Shown here piece by piece: positions 10,101-20,163 of a stretch of DNA of 64,000 bases; position 1 is the first letter of the stretch; every line of letters starts with the position of its first letter. Position numbers and translations under genes: made by a program. Source of the stretch: JAEUMG01 sp963805405 (GTDB taxonomy: Bacteria > Pseudomonadota > Alphaproteobacteria > Rhizobiales > Aestuariivirgaceae); the NCBI GenBank assembly GCA_963805405.1, contig CAWDUC010000020.1:1116001-1180000 (forward strand), read 5' to 3'. The notes beneath the pieces are model-generated. The model was not told the DNA's origin. It saw only the letters and a list, made by a program, of their open reading frames with translations, and made no database searches.

Positions 10101-10626
10101 ATGTCTGGGGAACTATGTCCTCCGGACCCTGAATCTGGTCGGACTTGCCGGAAATCGTCTCCGGGAGTTCGGCTTCCGGTAGCCCGGCACCGTGGGCGGG
10201 TGTCTCACCAAAGCCAAGCTGAAATCCACCCGATGCCGACCGCTTTAGCAGGATGCGCGGCCCGATCAATTCCAGCCGGCGCGGGACGATACTGGCGCTC
10301 AACAATGCCGAGCTATCGAGACCGATCGCGGCGCGCGGGGCGCGGGCAATGACGGCCCCCGACGCGTCAAGGACTTCAACATTGCGAAGCCTAACATGAG
10401 GCATCCCCGTGGTGTGATCCTGTTCGATGACAGCATCGGAAAGGTGCACCTGAAGCCCGTCAAGGCTCCTATTGATCTCGGTACGGATGCGATCGTTGAG
10501 AAACCCGATCGAGACCGGTCCGATAGATAAACGCCAGAGAAAAGCGCCGACGACAATCCCAACCATCGCCACGAGCGAAAGCAGAGAAACGGCCACTATT
10601 TTCGTCAATCGCCGGCTCAATCCCAT
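7186..10626 (-). CDS. AsmA/YhdP-like envelope protein
   Basis: A very large (1146 residues) protein with one N-terminal membrane anchor (about residues 9-31) and a long periplasmic body of repetitive beta-rich segments. The DUF3971/AsmA-like C-terminal organisation is recognisable (RSGRLIIRDFEVRDEAAL..., then the RADGAIDIDGTIIPACALNRVPGDIPIIGDILVG region, characteristic of YhdP/AsmA_2 proteins). Related proteins are thought to form bridges for phospholipid transport between the membranes; that role here is inferred from family. The frame is intact over 3.4 kb. Neighbours are a Rieske oxygenase upstream and tyrS convergent. Confidence 0.85.
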   Translation of the reverse strand: MGLSRRLTKIVAVSLLSLVAMVGIVVGAFLWRLSIGPVSIGFLNDRIRTEINRSLDGLQVHLSDAVIEQDHTTGMPHVRLRNVEVLDASGAVIARAPRAAIGLDSSALLSASIVPRRLELIGPRILLKRSASGGFQLGFGETPAHGAGLPEAELPETISGKSDQIQGPEDIVPQTSASTILDLLAQELSGTGKQSSALASIESVQVTDADIQVYDEVNLVNWHAPKANLAFQRMPFGFKLLSEVTIASGDGDPWRAEISTSYQAKSKIYAVSARIFDLVPANIADQIFALSKFAQVQLPLSGHAEFELQSDGTIVNASAEFSAAAGRVGLPGYISEPILIDEGSVRLDFDPATGGIVINNSSVLVGGSRADLTGRIDPDRSSDGKLQALKLALKARNVSIDPDGTLKQVIPIDRVDFEGVASVGEAKLEVNDLIIIAGPAGVRLRGTFTGGDRSVGMHLAGRAQEVPSEVLKRLWPPMITPKTRKWVTDNVEAGRVSEAEFTVDLAPDELADAVKQGVMRNEAINLKFSLSDVSTRYFKDLPQIRATAGSGIAQGDRFDLKLENASISWGDGKKKLELPGASMVAVDLLAPLTTTQYLVHATGRVATILEYMDFPALELLEKTKLERDRLDGHAAVDLTLTVKIPKDSSKEQVTVAAVAKLTDATFRNALDDIDLEKGVITIDLSGDDLTAKGTARLAAIPVELEVRRQLTGEGQASVTLEANITNEQRAKFAGAINDFVDGPISVRVTLPDISGKVSKLAVDADLSKASLKLDAIGWSRAPKAKTYASFAYEKNDKGSTIRDFELKAPDISITGELDLNRKGAVTEARFPVVVLSDENRFGVTLGQNEDRLAIALTGRSFDARPLLKSIFGAKSGADGETKQSYSVKIDLSRVYAQRGEILTDVTGEISARSGVVQNAHVQGTFISGNPVVFKMAPDGDTRELRVAGRDAGAALRAANLYSKIAGGALDFEAKMVNGPGGSLRSGRLIIRDFEVRDEAALAELDRKGKPKKSSGPRKAGVAFSKLTLPFTADNRFIRIGDAVVKGPQMCATADGLIRRADGAIDIDGTIIPACALNRVPGDIPIIGDILVGDGLFGLTYALGGAISNPKFQVNPVSAIAPGIFRRFFEYGSPNDAGTTASRPKAN

Positions 10627-10870
10627 TCCTCTTCAAACGGCGGTGGGGCCAAGGGTCAGCAGGCCAAGGCCATAAGAATCGACCATAGCTGCCGCTCCAA
10701 TACCATAGGTAAGGCCCGGCCGTCCCCGTTACTAGAAATAGGAAGCCAATCGCGGCCAAAGCATGACATAATCGCCGACCGCGCAACTTGTAATGTGGCT
10801 AACGGATTGATCCGGCAGAGATCCTCAGGATCTGGCCGCCTGGATCCTTGGAGCCAACTCCTACGTGGAA

Positions 10871-10907
10871 GCCAGCGGCCCAATCAGGAGGCCAGCGGCC
10901 CAATCAG
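10871..10907. repeat. 20-bp tandem duplication at the Rieske gene 3' end
   Basis: The unit at 10871-10890 is repeated at 10891-10907 with 17 consecutive identical bases, after which similarity ends. The stop codon of the Rieske gene (10884-10886) lies inside the first copy, so the duplication sets the present C-terminus. The rest of the 257-bp gap 10627-10883 holds no gene I can support. Confidence 0.8.
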
Positions 10908-11897
10908 ATTGCTTACCATCGACTGGAAATATACCACCCCCCGCTCATGACGCGGCGACAATGGACCTGGACTATAGTCGCCGGAGGCATAGTTTCGATG
11001 GGTTTCGAGGCAGATCTCAAAGTCCTCGCGAACGACCGCAAGGTTCCGCGCAATCGTATCGGCGCGCGCCGACGCGGTCGCCTCGGACGTATCCGAGAAA
11101 TAGAAATGATAGATGAGTTCAGTCCGATTCTCGTCCAGCGGATTAATTCGGGAGGTATTCATGCCACCGTCAAAAAGCGACAAGGTCCAGTTAGGCCACA
11201 TCCAAAGCCACTTACCGCGATAGAATAGGCCCTCGCGGGGTGGAGCCGTCATTCGCACCATGCCGTCATGGGCCGTGGTCTTGAATTGCTCGAAATCGAT
11301 CGCGGCAAAGAAATTCGGGTGAACGCCTGGGATGTGGTATCCCTCGACGAAGTTGTCCGTGTAGATTTTCCAGTTTGCGTCGAAGGTCATGCGCTCGACC
11401 TGAGTTGCCTTGTAAGATTCGATCGGCTCTTCGCGCAATTCCGCTATCACATCGCCCAATTGCTCCTCAAGCGAAGTAGCCGGCTTAATCGCCACGAAAA
11501 CAAGACCGCGCCATTCCGCTATTTGAATCTGCTCCAGGCGCCAATCTTCAAGGCGAAAATCCGCTTCCTCGCCAAACCATGGAACGTTCATGAGCCGCCC
11601 GTCATCCGCCCAAACCCACTGATGGTACGGGCAGCGTATCGTTGGACAGCGCCCCGTACCTTCCGGCAAGAGACGCGCTCCACGGTGGCGGCAAAGATTG
11701 CGGAAAGCCCGAAGTTTACCGTCCTTGCCCCTCACTGCGAATACTTTGTGTCCCGCGATCTCGACTGCCGAATATTCGCCGCGCTGGGTCAGGTCGGAAG
11801 CCGGGCCAAGAAGTTGCCAGGTGCTGGGGAAAAGCTGAGCCCGCTCACGCTCGAAGATCGCAGGATCGATATAATAGCGGGAATCAAGATTGAGCAT
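10884..11897 (-). CDS. Rieske non-heme iron oxygenase, alpha subunit
   Basis: Ring-hydroxylating-type oxygenase of 337 residues. Rieske [2Fe-2S] ligands are C69-x-H71 and C89-x2-H92. The mononuclear iron site is in DNFVEGYHIPGVHP (H188, H193), and an Asp/Glu in VREDFEICLE is a plausible third ligand. No reductase, ferredoxin or beta subunit is adjacent, so the electron donor must be elsewhere. Homologues act on aromatic rings, quaternary amines or similar substrates; nothing here fixes the substrate. The C-terminus falls in a 20-bp tandem duplication and may be altered. It lies just downstream of prfB. Confidence 0.9.
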   Translation of the reverse strand: MLNLDSRYYIDPAIFERERAQLFPSTWQLLGPASDLTQRGEYSAVEIAGHKVFAVRGKDGKLRAFRNLCRHRGARLLPEGTGRCPTIRCPYHQWVWADDGRLMNVPWFGEEADFRLEDWRLEQIQIAEWRGLVFVAIKPATSLEEQLGDVIAELREEPIESYKATQVERMTFDANWKIYTDNFVEGYHIPGVHPNFFAAIDFEQFKTTAHDGMVRMTAPPREGLFYRGKWLWMWPNWTLSLFDGGMNTSRINPLDENRTELIYHFYFSDTSEATASARADTIARNLAVVREDFEICLETHRNYASGDYSPGPLSPRHERGVVYFQSMVSNLIGPLAS

Positions 11898-11982
11898 TGT
11901 GTTACCCCAGGAGCGTATTCAGAGGCGAAAAGAATGGCTGAGCGCAGCCGTCGCGTCCAGCGCATAGCGGCTATGAAATAGA

Positions 11983-13114
11983 TCAGTCGATGTCTTCGAT
12001 CGCGTCGGGCCCACCACCGTGAACGCGCTGCGCAAGCGACGCCTGAATGAATTCGTCGATATCGCCGTCAAGGACGTCGGACGGCATCGTGCTCGTCGTT
12101 CCTGTTCGCAAGTCCTTCACCAACTGATAGGGCTGAAGAACATATGAGCGGATTTGGTGGCCCCAACCAATATCGGTCTTTTTCGCATTCGCGGCGTCAA
12201 CCTTCTCCTGCTGCTTCTGCAACTCAAGTTCGTAAAGCCTCGCCTTCAGCATTTTCCAGGCGGTGGATCGATTCTTGTGCTGAGAACGCTCGCTTTGGCA
12301 TGCAACGACGATGCCTGTTGGGATATGGGTAATGCGAACAGCGGAATCCGTCGTGTTGATGTGCTGGCCACCCGCCCCGGACGCGCGATAGGTGTCGATC
12401 TTGCACTCGCTTTCGTTGACCTGAATGTCAATCTCGTCATCGACGACCGGGTAGACCCAAACCGAAGCAAACGAAGTGTGACGGCGCGCATTTGAATCAA
12501 AGGGCGAAATGCGGACAAGCCGATGGACTCCGGATTCGGTCTTCATCCAACCGTAGGCGTTATGCCCCTTGATCTGCATAGTGGCCGACTTGATACCGGC
12601 TTCTTCGCCGGCATGTTCGTCCAGGATGTCGACCGAATAGCCATGGCGCTCAGCCCAACGGACATACATCCGCATCAGCATTCGAGCCCAGTCCTGACCC
12701 TCCGTTCCGCCCGCCCCTGCGTTGATCTGCAGGAATGTGTCGTTGGTGTCGGCTTCGCCCGACAAGAGAGTCTCGAGTTCGTGCGCGGCGACTTCGCTTT
12801 TGAGGGAAACCAGCGCCGCTTCAGCCTCGGCAACAATCGCCTTGTCGCCCTCGGCCTCACCAAGATCAATCATGTCGACATTGTCGGAGATGAATCGCTC
12901 CAGCCGCAGGACCAAGTTTATACGGTTGTCCAAGTCCTGGCGACGCCGCATGACGTCCTGCGCCTTTTGAGGATCATTCCACAGCGAAGGATCCTCAGCG
13001 CGAGCGTTCAGCTCCGCGAGCTTCTTTTGTGCCGCATCCCAGTCAAAGATGCCTCCTCAGCAGCCCGATCGACTGCTTCATTTTCTCCACAACGTCGGAA
13101 ATCTCGGCGCGCAT
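11983..13114 (-). CDS. prfB: Peptide chain release factor 2, with programmed +1 frameshift
   Basis: RF2 terminates translation at UGA and UAA. The first 23 codons from ATG 13114 read MRAEISDVVEKMKQSIGLLRRHL and stop at UGA 13045-13043. Shifting +1 continues DWDAAQKKLAELNARAEDPSLW and on to a full 376-residue protein. The RF2-specific SPF motif (RISPFDSNARR) and the GGQ catalytic loop (GAGGQHINTTDSAVR) are present. The break sits exactly at the classic autoregulatory recoding site, so this is not a pseudogene. It is downstream of PBP1A, the usual alphaproteobacterial arrangement. Confidence 0.95.
13042..13057 (-). promoter_or_regulatory. RF2 +1 programmed frameshift signal
   Basis: On the minus strand AGGAGG (13057-13052) is followed by CAT and then CTT TGA C (13048-13042). 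The internal Shine-Dalgarno three bases before CTT-UGA-C is the canonical stimulator by which low RF2 levels favour the +1 slip. Confidence 0.93.
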
Positions 13115-13146
13115 GTCCTATCCAGGATCGTTCAGGGTAGATGGCG

Positions 13147-15621
13147 TCAATAAAGACCGCCCGTGCCAGTCGTCAATCCACCTTCGATGACTGCTTCGCT
13201 GCCGGCATCCTTGCGCGGCGCGGCCTGCGCACTTTCGGCTGCACCTTCACCGATAATCTTGGTCAATTCAGGCACTTCATCGCCGGGCTTGAACGCCTCA
13301 AGAATCACGCCAGCTTCGCCAAAAAGATCGCGCTGACCTGTCTTTACGTTGATCGGCATCAGTTCGATGCCCTTCGGCACACGGAACGGCGTTGCGGGCT
13401 TATCCTTGAGAGCCAGCTGCATGAAATCGGCAACGATTGGCGCAGCAAGCTCACCGCCGGTACGGCCCTTTCCCATTGGCTTCGGGTTATCGTAGCCGAC
13501 ATAGACGCCCACGCTCAGGTCCGGCGTGAAGCCCACGAACCAGGCGTCTCGTTCCTCATTGGACGTCCCGGTCTTGCCTGCGACCGGCTTGCCAACCGCC
13601 AAGAGCTTCTTACCGGTACCCCGCTCAACAACGCCCTCAAGCATCGACGTGATCTGATACGCGGTATATGGGTTCAAAACCTCGGCCCGGTCGTCAAACA
13701 ATTCCGGCTCCGCCTGATCATGCCAATCATCAGCCTTGCAGACCGAACAGTCACGGTTGTCGTGCTTAAAGACGGTCTTGCCGTAACGGTCCTGGACGCG
13801 ATCGATGAGCGTCGGCTCGATTTTCTTTCCGCCATTGTCGAGCATGCTGTAGGCGGTGGTCATTTTCAGAAGCGTCGTTTCGCCGGCACCAAGCGCCATG
13901 GCAAGCTGATTCGGTAAGCTTTCGTAGATGCCAAGGCGTCGCGCGAGATCGGCGATCTTGTCCATGCCAAGATCGTGCGCCAATCGGACTGTCATTACGT
14001 TTCGCGAAAGTTCGATCCCGCGCCGGAGCGTAGATGGGCCAAAGTACTTCCCCTGATAATTTTTCGGCTTCCAGATTTCACCGCTTGGCATCTTAAATTC
14101 GATCGGTGCATCAAGAACGACGCTAGACGGCGTATAACCATTGTCCAAAGCAGCAGCATAGACGAATGGCTTGAACGAGGATCCGGGTTGCCTGAGAGCC
14201 TGAACGGCGCGATTGAACTGGCTTTTGCCATATGAGAACCCGCCAACGAGCGCCAGTACGCGGCCCGTATGAGGGTCCATCGCAACGAGTGCGCCCTCGA
14301 CATCCGGCAATTGGACCAAGTGCCAATTCCCCTTGTCCTTGGACGGTGCAACATAGATTACATCGCCAACAGCGAGAATATCGCTCGCTGCCTTGACTTG
14401 AGGGCCAAGCGAGGTTCCATCCACATACTTGCGCGCCCAGGAAAGGAGATTGATGGGGATGATCCCCTTTTCCCGCGTTCCCTCCAAGGGCCCGGAAGGG
14501 AGTTTTTTGGGCTGAATTCCGACGACTGCGCCTTGGTCGTTGGTTTCGAGCACAACCGCCAGGCGCCATGGGGCTATGTCCGAGGGCGCACTCATCGTCC
14601 CCAGAACAGCACCCCAATCATCGGTCACTTCAATCTGCTTGATCGCGCCACGAAAACCGCGCTTGCGATCGAATTGGATCAAGCCGCGAGCCAGAGCCTG
14701 ACGCGCATAGACCTGAAGCTTGGGATCAAGGGTCGTTCTGACCGAAAGACCACCCTTAAGCAGCCGATCTTCGCCATAAAGGGTAATGAGCTCGCGGCGG
14801 ACTTCCTCGCTAAATAATTCAGCCGCGAAAAGCTGCGCGCCCAGGGGGCGCGCGGAAACCTTCAACGGCTGGGCCTGTGCTTCCTTAAGCTCTTCCGCGG
14901 TAATGTAACCATTGGCGTTCATTTGCCCGAGCACCCAGTTGCGGCGCTCGATCGCACGTTTCGTATTTCGAAACGGATGGTAGTTGTTGGGTCCCTTCGG
15001 CAGAGCGGCAAGATAGGCCATTTCTGCGATTGTCAGGTCATTAAGTGACTTGCCGAAATAATTCACCGATGCTGCGGCGATGCCATAGGAATTAAACCCG
15101 AAGAAGATTTCATTGAGGTAAAGCTCAAGGATCTTCCCTTTACTGAAGGTACGCTCGAGGCGCTGGACCGTCAGCGCCTCGCGAAGCTTGCGGTCAATCG
15201 ATTTCTCGCCCCCCACCAAGAAATTCTTGGCCACCTGCTGCGTAATGGTGGACGCCCCAACGATTTGGCCCTTACCAGTCAACTTGACTTGAAGGTACCG
15301 GAAGCCGGCAACAGCGATCCCCTGCCAGTCTAGCCCCCCATGCTCGAAGAATGTCTTGTCTTCAGCGGAAATGAATGCCTGCACGAGACGTTGGGGCACT
15401 GCTCCAATAGGAACGAATTGCCGCCGCTGGTCATAGTACTCGGCCAAAAGCGAGCCGTCGGCGGCGTAAATCCGCGTCATCACCGGCGGCTCGTACTGCG
15501 CGAGCTGCTTATAATCGGGAAGATCTTTGGAGGTGAGCCAAACGACATAGCCCAGGACGCCGGCGAGCCCGAGGAAAATCACGGTTCCGCAGGTGAATAG
15601 CCAACCCAAAAATCTTAGCAT
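13147..15621 (-). CDS. mrcA: Penicillin-binding protein 1A (bifunctional)
   Basis: Class A PBP that polymerises and cross-links peptidoglycan at the inner membrane. A single N-terminal helix follows MLRFLGWLFTCGTVIFL. The glycosyltransferase motif SAEDKTFFEHGG is followed by the transpeptidase motifs SSFK (GSSFKPFVY), SRN and KTGTSNEERDAWFVGF. A longer frame from a GTG at 15648 adds nine residues; I prefer the ATG at 15621 because family members begin with this hydrophobic segment. The C-terminal tail is Ala/Glu-rich. It is in line with amiC upstream and prfB downstream, a common cell-wall cluster. Confidence 0.94.
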   Translation of the reverse strand: MLRFLGWLFTCGTVIFLGLAGVLGYVVWLTSKDLPDYKQLAQYEPPVMTRIYAADGSLLAEYYDQRRQFVPIGAVPQRLVQAFISAEDKTFFEHGGLDWQGIAVAGFRYLQVKLTGKGQIVGASTITQQVAKNFLVGGEKSIDRKLREALTVQRLERTFSKGKILELYLNEIFFGFNSYGIAAASVNYFGKSLNDLTIAEMAYLAALPKGPNNYHPFRNTKRAIERRNWVLGQMNANGYITAEELKEAQAQPLKVSARPLGAQLFAAELFSEEVRRELITLYGEDRLLKGGLSVRTTLDPKLQVYARQALARGLIQFDRKRGFRGAIKQIEVTDDWGAVLGTMSAPSDIAPWRLAVVLETNDQGAVVGIQPKKLPSGPLEGTREKGIIPINLLSWARKYVDGTSLGPQVKAASDILAVGDVIYVAPSKDKGNWHLVQLPDVEGALVAMDPHTGRVLALVGGFSYGKSQFNRAVQALRQPGSSFKPFVYAAALDNGYTPSSVVLDAPIEFKMPSGEIWKPKNYQGKYFGPSTLRRGIELSRNVMTVRLAHDLGMDKIADLARRLGIYESLPNQLAMALGAGETTLLKMTTAYSMLDNGGKKIEPTLIDRVQDRYGKTVFKHDNRDCSVCKADDWHDQAEPELFDDRAEVLNPYTAYQITSMLEGVVERGTGKKLLAVGKPVAGKTGTSNEERDAWFVGFTPDLSVGVYVGYDNPKPMGKGRTGGELAAPIVADFMQLALKDKPATPFRVPKGIELMPINVKTGQRDLFGEAGVILEAFKPGDEVPELTKIIGEGAAESAQAAPRKDAGSEAVIEGGLTTGTGGLY

Positions 15622-15747
15622 CGCGCCCCGTTTTGTCCCGCCTGACACGCCGCCACAGTGGCAGTCGGGATGCCCTAAACCAAATCATGCCATTCGGCAA
15701 TTTGGGCTACTCGGGGATTGTGGCAGGCTAGCGGCGGAGCAGCTAAA

Positions 15748-17145
15748 CTACTGACGTTGCGCGATTTCGGTCGCCATATAGCCGTCGATTGCGTTGACGA
15801 GCGCAGCACCGATCTGCTTGCGCCAAGCATCGCTATTGAGGAGCTTTTCGTCAGCGTCGCTCGAGAGATAACCCAGTTCGAGGAGCACTGACGGAATATC
15901 TGGTGCTTTGAGAACGACAAATCCCGCGGACCGCACAGGGCGCCCTGTCATCAGGGTGACCGGCGTCAATTGCCGCACAGCCTTCTTGGCGAAAAACATT
16001 GAGTGATTTTTCGTTTCGCGCTGTGTGAGATCAATTAGAATATCGTTGACTTCCTCGTTGCCCGCGCCCAGATCCACGCCGCCGATTACGTCGGCCAAAT
16101 TTTCCTTCTGCGCCAGAGCTTCGGCTTCCGCGTCTGAAGCCTTCTCGGACAACGTATAGACCGTAGCTCCGCGCGCAGTGGGTCCCCTAACCTTGTCGGC
16201 GTGGATGGCGATGAAGAGATCCGCCTGAGTATGCCGCGCTACCCTCACACGCTCTTTGAGGGTGACGAAGCTGTCGTCGTCACGCGTCATGACGACTTCA
16301 TAGCGTCCGGTGGCTCGCAGTTGATCACGCAAGACCTGCGCGAAGGCAAGCACGACGTCTTTTTCCTTCGTCTTGCCGATGCCGATCGCACCAGGATCAA
16401 TACCGCCGTGTCCTGGGTCTATCACGATGACACGATTGATCCGCTTTGGCTTGTCGGGTTGTGGTGGCTCCGGCGCGGCCTGCAAACCGGATTGCGCGTT
16501 ACCCGGCTTTGGGCGCGGGAGCGGGGGAGAAATCTTAAGCGAATTGTCCGCGGTGAACGGAAGAGCGTCTGGCGCGTCCGCAAACGCATCCTCCTTGGCG
16601 GCGGGCTCTGAGGTTGCTTTCGCCAGCGTAATAGAAGTTAGGTCGGTCTTTGCGTCGCCAACCTGCTCGGCAAGATGCGTCTTGAGAAAGGTCGCGTTGT
16701 CAGTCGGAATAATGTCAACCACAAGTCGAGCGGGCTGCTCTCCCTGAGGCGGAATAAGGAACGATCTCTCAATAAGAACAGGACCTTCAACATCGAGGAC
16801 AAAGCGCGACTGACCCTTGTCGAGCTTGCCGAACCGATATTCCCGGATCAGTCCCCTAACCCGCTGGCCAATGCCGGCCGGCAGTTGGAATTTGACTTCA
16901 GGCATGTCGATGACAATCCGATAGGGGTTTGCCAAAACATAAACACTGTACCCGACAGGCGCGCTCAGATCGGCGACGAACCTACTACGCGTTGCGTCAC
17001 CGCTTACCCTTGCCCCAATTGCCGTCGGGGTTTCAGCAATCGCCGCAAGGCCTTGAAAAATAATGAGAAAATAAAAAGCAAATGCTATGCGCGCCGTCGC
17101 AAGCGCTGTCCTTCGGACCAATCGTGTCAAAACTCTTGTGCCCAT
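15748..17145 (-). CDS. N-acetylmuramoyl-L-alanine amidase (AmiC-like)
   Basis: Periplasmic zinc amidase that splits septal peptidoglycan. It is 465 residues with an N-terminal signal or anchor helix (about 12-37), an AMIN domain (about 40-160: RFVADLSAPVGYSVYVLANPYR) and a C-terminal Amidase_3 domain. Zinc and catalytic residues are visible in DPGHGGIDPGA (His), KEKDVVL (Glu), IAIHADK (His) and LLELGYLS (Glu). It is divergent from rne with a long leader region between, and upstream of PBP1A. Confidence 0.93.
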   Translation of the reverse strand: MGTRVLTRLVRRTALATARIAFAFYFLIIFQGLAAIAETPTAIGARVSGDATRSRFVADLSAPVGYSVYVLANPYRIVIDMPEVKFQLPAGIGQRVRGLIREYRFGKLDKGQSRFVLDVEGPVLIERSFLIPPQGEQPARLVVDIIPTDNATFLKTHLAEQVGDAKTDLTSITLAKATSEPAAKEDAFADAPDALPFTADNSLKISPPLPRPKPGNAQSGLQAAPEPPQPDKPKRINRVIVIDPGHGGIDPGAIGIGKTKEKDVVLAFAQVLRDQLRATGRYEVVMTRDDDSFVTLKERVRVARHTQADLFIAIHADKVRGPTARGATVYTLSEKASDAEAEALAQKENLADVIGGVDLGAGNEEVNDILIDLTQRETKNHSMFFAKKAVRQLTPVTLMTGRPVRSAGFVVLKAPDIPSVLLELGYLSSDADEKLLNSDAWRKQIGAALVNAIDGYMATEIAQRQ

Positions 17146-17674
17146 TACGCGAAGTCTGTCCTCAACTCTTTGAACGACAGGCTATCCCTTGCGTAGTTAA
17201 CCGGAGGTTTCGGTAAGGCGACTTGCCAATCAAGTTGCACTCCCCTAAATCAGACCTGTCACTGTCGCGTTAGATTTCGAACATTCTGGTCGAATCAGCG
17301 CCCGGTGCGTCAAATTCCGCTTCGGGAAGAGCGTCCGGAAGATCGAAGCTCGCTTAGCCCTGATGCGTTCCGGGAACGGACTTCGGATTGTCGAAGTCTT
17401 CTGCTCCGTGCGGGATTGTCCCGCGAATTGCAGCACTTAATCACCGCTCCGGTCGAACCGGGGCAAATGGAAACCGAGGCATGTCCGACGCGGCAACATC
17501 TCAGCGAAATCAGTCTCTTGTGAGAGATCTCGTCGCTGTGGCGCATTGTATTGCGAGTTCGCGAGCCGACATGCCTCAATCGCGCAGGTTGGCCCGCAGA
17601 CGTTTACATCAACGCGCATCCGGAGCCGGGGTAAGTTTGCCGATGCCGCCAAGCCGCGCCAAGGAACAAAGAAT
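17146..17674 (+). promoter_or_regulatory. Long rne leader region with hairpin
   Basis: A 529-bp gene-free stretch lies between the divergent amiC and rne. A perfect 6-bp stem GCGGGA-TTG-TCCCGC sits at 17410-17424, and the rne ribosome binding site AAGGA is at 17661-17665. Long structured leaders control rne expression in enterobacteria by autoregulation; a similar role here is inference. No small ORF with a convincing start was found. Confidence 0.45.
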
Positions 17675-20144
17675 ATGGGCAGCAAGATGCTCATCGACGC
17701 CACGCATCCCGAGGAAACCAGGGTTGTCGTGTCTCGAGGCGACCGTATCGAAGAGTTTGACTACGAGAGCGCCAGCCGTAAACAACTAAAAGGCAATATT
17801 TATCTCGCTAAAGTGACGCGGGTTGAACCGTCACTTCAAGCAGCCTTTGTTGACTATGGCGGAAATCGTCACGGGTTTTTGGCCTTCACCGAAATCCACC
17901 CCGACTATTATCAAATCCCGGTTGCCGATAGGCAGGCCCTTCTCCAGCAAGAGGAGGAGGATGCGCACCGGGAGGCTGAAGAAGAAAACGGCAAGGACGC
18001 CGAAATCAGAGTCTTTTTCTCCCAGCCAGGAAACCGCTGACGTGGAAGGCGGCATTGCTTCCCACGAGGTTTCCAACCAAGGCGAGAGCGACGAGACCCC
18101 CAGTGACGAGCGCCCGAGCAGCGACGCGGTCGGTGGTGGAATTGAGACTGTCGATGAGGACTCGGAAAGCCAGCGAGTTGAATCGGTCGGCGCTGAAGAC
18201 GCTCTTGAAGAGGTGCCGCAACGCCCCCGCCGTCCTCCTCGTCGTACATATAAGATACAGGAAGTCATCAAGCGCCGACAGGTCATTCTCGTCCAGGTCG
18301 TCAAGGAGGAGAGAGGTAACAAGGGCGCCGCGCTTACAACGTACCTGTCTCTCGCAGGCCGCTACTGCGTCCTCATGCCCAATACTGCGCGGGGCGGCGG
18401 AATTTCGCGGAAGATCACCGATGCCGGCGATCGACGTCGCCTGAAGGAAGTAGCGCGCGACATCGAGGTACCCGAAGGCATGGGCCTCATCGTGCGCACG
18501 GCGGGTGCGCAACGCACGAAGACTGAGATCAAACGCGATTGTGATTACCTGATTCGGCTTTGGGAAAACGTTCGTGATCTGACGCTCAACTCGCAAGCCC
18601 CTGCCCTCGTCTATGAGGAAGGCAGCCTGATCAAGCGAGCCATCCGCGATCTATATACCAAGGATGTCGAAGAGGTACTTGTCGAAGGCGATGACGCCTA
18701 TCGCGAGGCCAAGGACTTCATGAAGATGCTGATGCCGAGCCATGCTCGGAATGTAAAGCTCTACAAGGACGCCCGGCCCCTCTTCTCCCGGCATCAGGTT
18801 GAATCGCAACTCGACACCCTGTTCTCGCAGACTGTGACCCTGCATTCTGGCGGTTACATGGTGATCAACCAGACCGAGGCATTGGTGTCGATCGACATCA
18901 ACTCCGGCAAGGCGACCCGCGAGCACAATATCGAGGATACGGCGTACAAGACAAATCTTGAGGCGTCCGACGAAATTGCGCGACAATTGCGGCTGCGCGA
19001 TCTTGCTGGGCTGGTGGTCATTGACTTCATCGACATGGAGGAGAAGCGCAATAATCGCGGCGTCGAGCGGCGATTGAAAGAGGCGCTCAAGCATGACCGC
19101 GCTCGTATCCAGGTCGGCCGGATCAGTCATTTCGGTTTGCTCGAAATGTCGCGACAGCGGCTGCGACCAGGCCTTCTGGAGGGCTCAACAAAGGTCTGTC
19201 CGATTTGCGAGGGGCGCGGAATTGTCCGCTCGATCTCCTCGTGTGCGCTGTCAGTTCTGCGCGCAATCGAGGAAAATCTGATCAGCCGGAAACCCGAAAA
19301 TCTTACTGTAAAATGCCATCCCGAGGTAGCGTTCTACATTCTCAATGAAAAACGCGACCACCTCCTGGCGATCGAAACCAATTATGGAATTTCGATCTTC
19401 CTGTCGCCTAGCCACGATGTCAAATCTTCGCAGGCGACGATTGAGAGGGGCGCCGAGCGCGCAGTGCCTGCAAGGCGCCCAGCCGCTGCACCTGTGGTGA
19501 TGGATTCGGCGTTTGATGAGGCCGAACCAGCAGTCGACGAAGAGCTACCAGACGAGGGCGGAGATAGCGAGGTCGAGGCTTCGGATATCGATGGTGAGAG
19601 CCGTGTGGACGGTATTCATGAGGATAATGGACGGCGCCGGAGGCGTCGGCGTGGTCGCCGCGGTGGCCGGCGCGGTCGTGAAGGCGACGAGCACCGAGTT
19701 GATGACGTGCCGGGCCTCGGTGACCAGCCGGTCGTCGAAGACTCTGGTGGTGGCGATGCCAGTTCGACCGACAATTCGGTCTCAGAGCCGACGGAGGGTG
19801 AAGAGCAGTCGCGTGACGAGCATCGCACACGCCGCGGGAGAGGCCGTCGTGATCGTGGCCGGCGCCATGATCGTGGTGATGCACAACGGAGTGAAGTGTT
19901 CGCGCCGCGAGAGACGTCACCGGACGCATTGAACCTACCCAGCGAAACAGCGGCGTTTGAAACCCAGATGGTCGAAGTCGAAGAGATTCCGTCCGCTGCT
20001 CGCGAGCCAGATTCGATCACCTCCGCTGAAGCTTCGGTGACAGAGATTGAGCCAGTAGCCCGGAAGTGGCAGCCGCCAAGCCCGACGGTTACGGAGGCGC
20101 CACCACAACCAAAGGCAGGATGGTGGCGCCGAAAGACATCCTAA
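17675..20144 (+). pseudogene. rne: Ribonuclease E/G, one frameshift
   Basis: Endoribonuclease at the core of the degradosome. It starts at ATG 17675 (MGSKMLIDATHPEETRVVV), preceded by AAGGA. The S1 domain covers about residues 35-150 with an acidic insertion, where a +1 shift occurs near 18008-18017 in a stretch containing five Ts. Dropping one base continues through SPSQETADVEGG. The catalytic aspartates are in VSIDINSG and VIDFIDM, and the Zn-link is CPICEGRG. The C-terminus is disordered, Arg-rich and ends KAGWWRRKTS, typical of alphaproteobacterial RNase E. Because rne is normally essential, an error in a homopolymer is the simplest reading. Confidence 0.9.
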
Positions 20145-20163
20145 CCGGTGTCGCTCCAACATC

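Noticed and set aside
10656..10883. 75-residue ORF between the Rieske and AsmA-like genes
   Set aside because: No ribosome binding site, no family resemblance; overlapping frames of similar quality exist on both strands.
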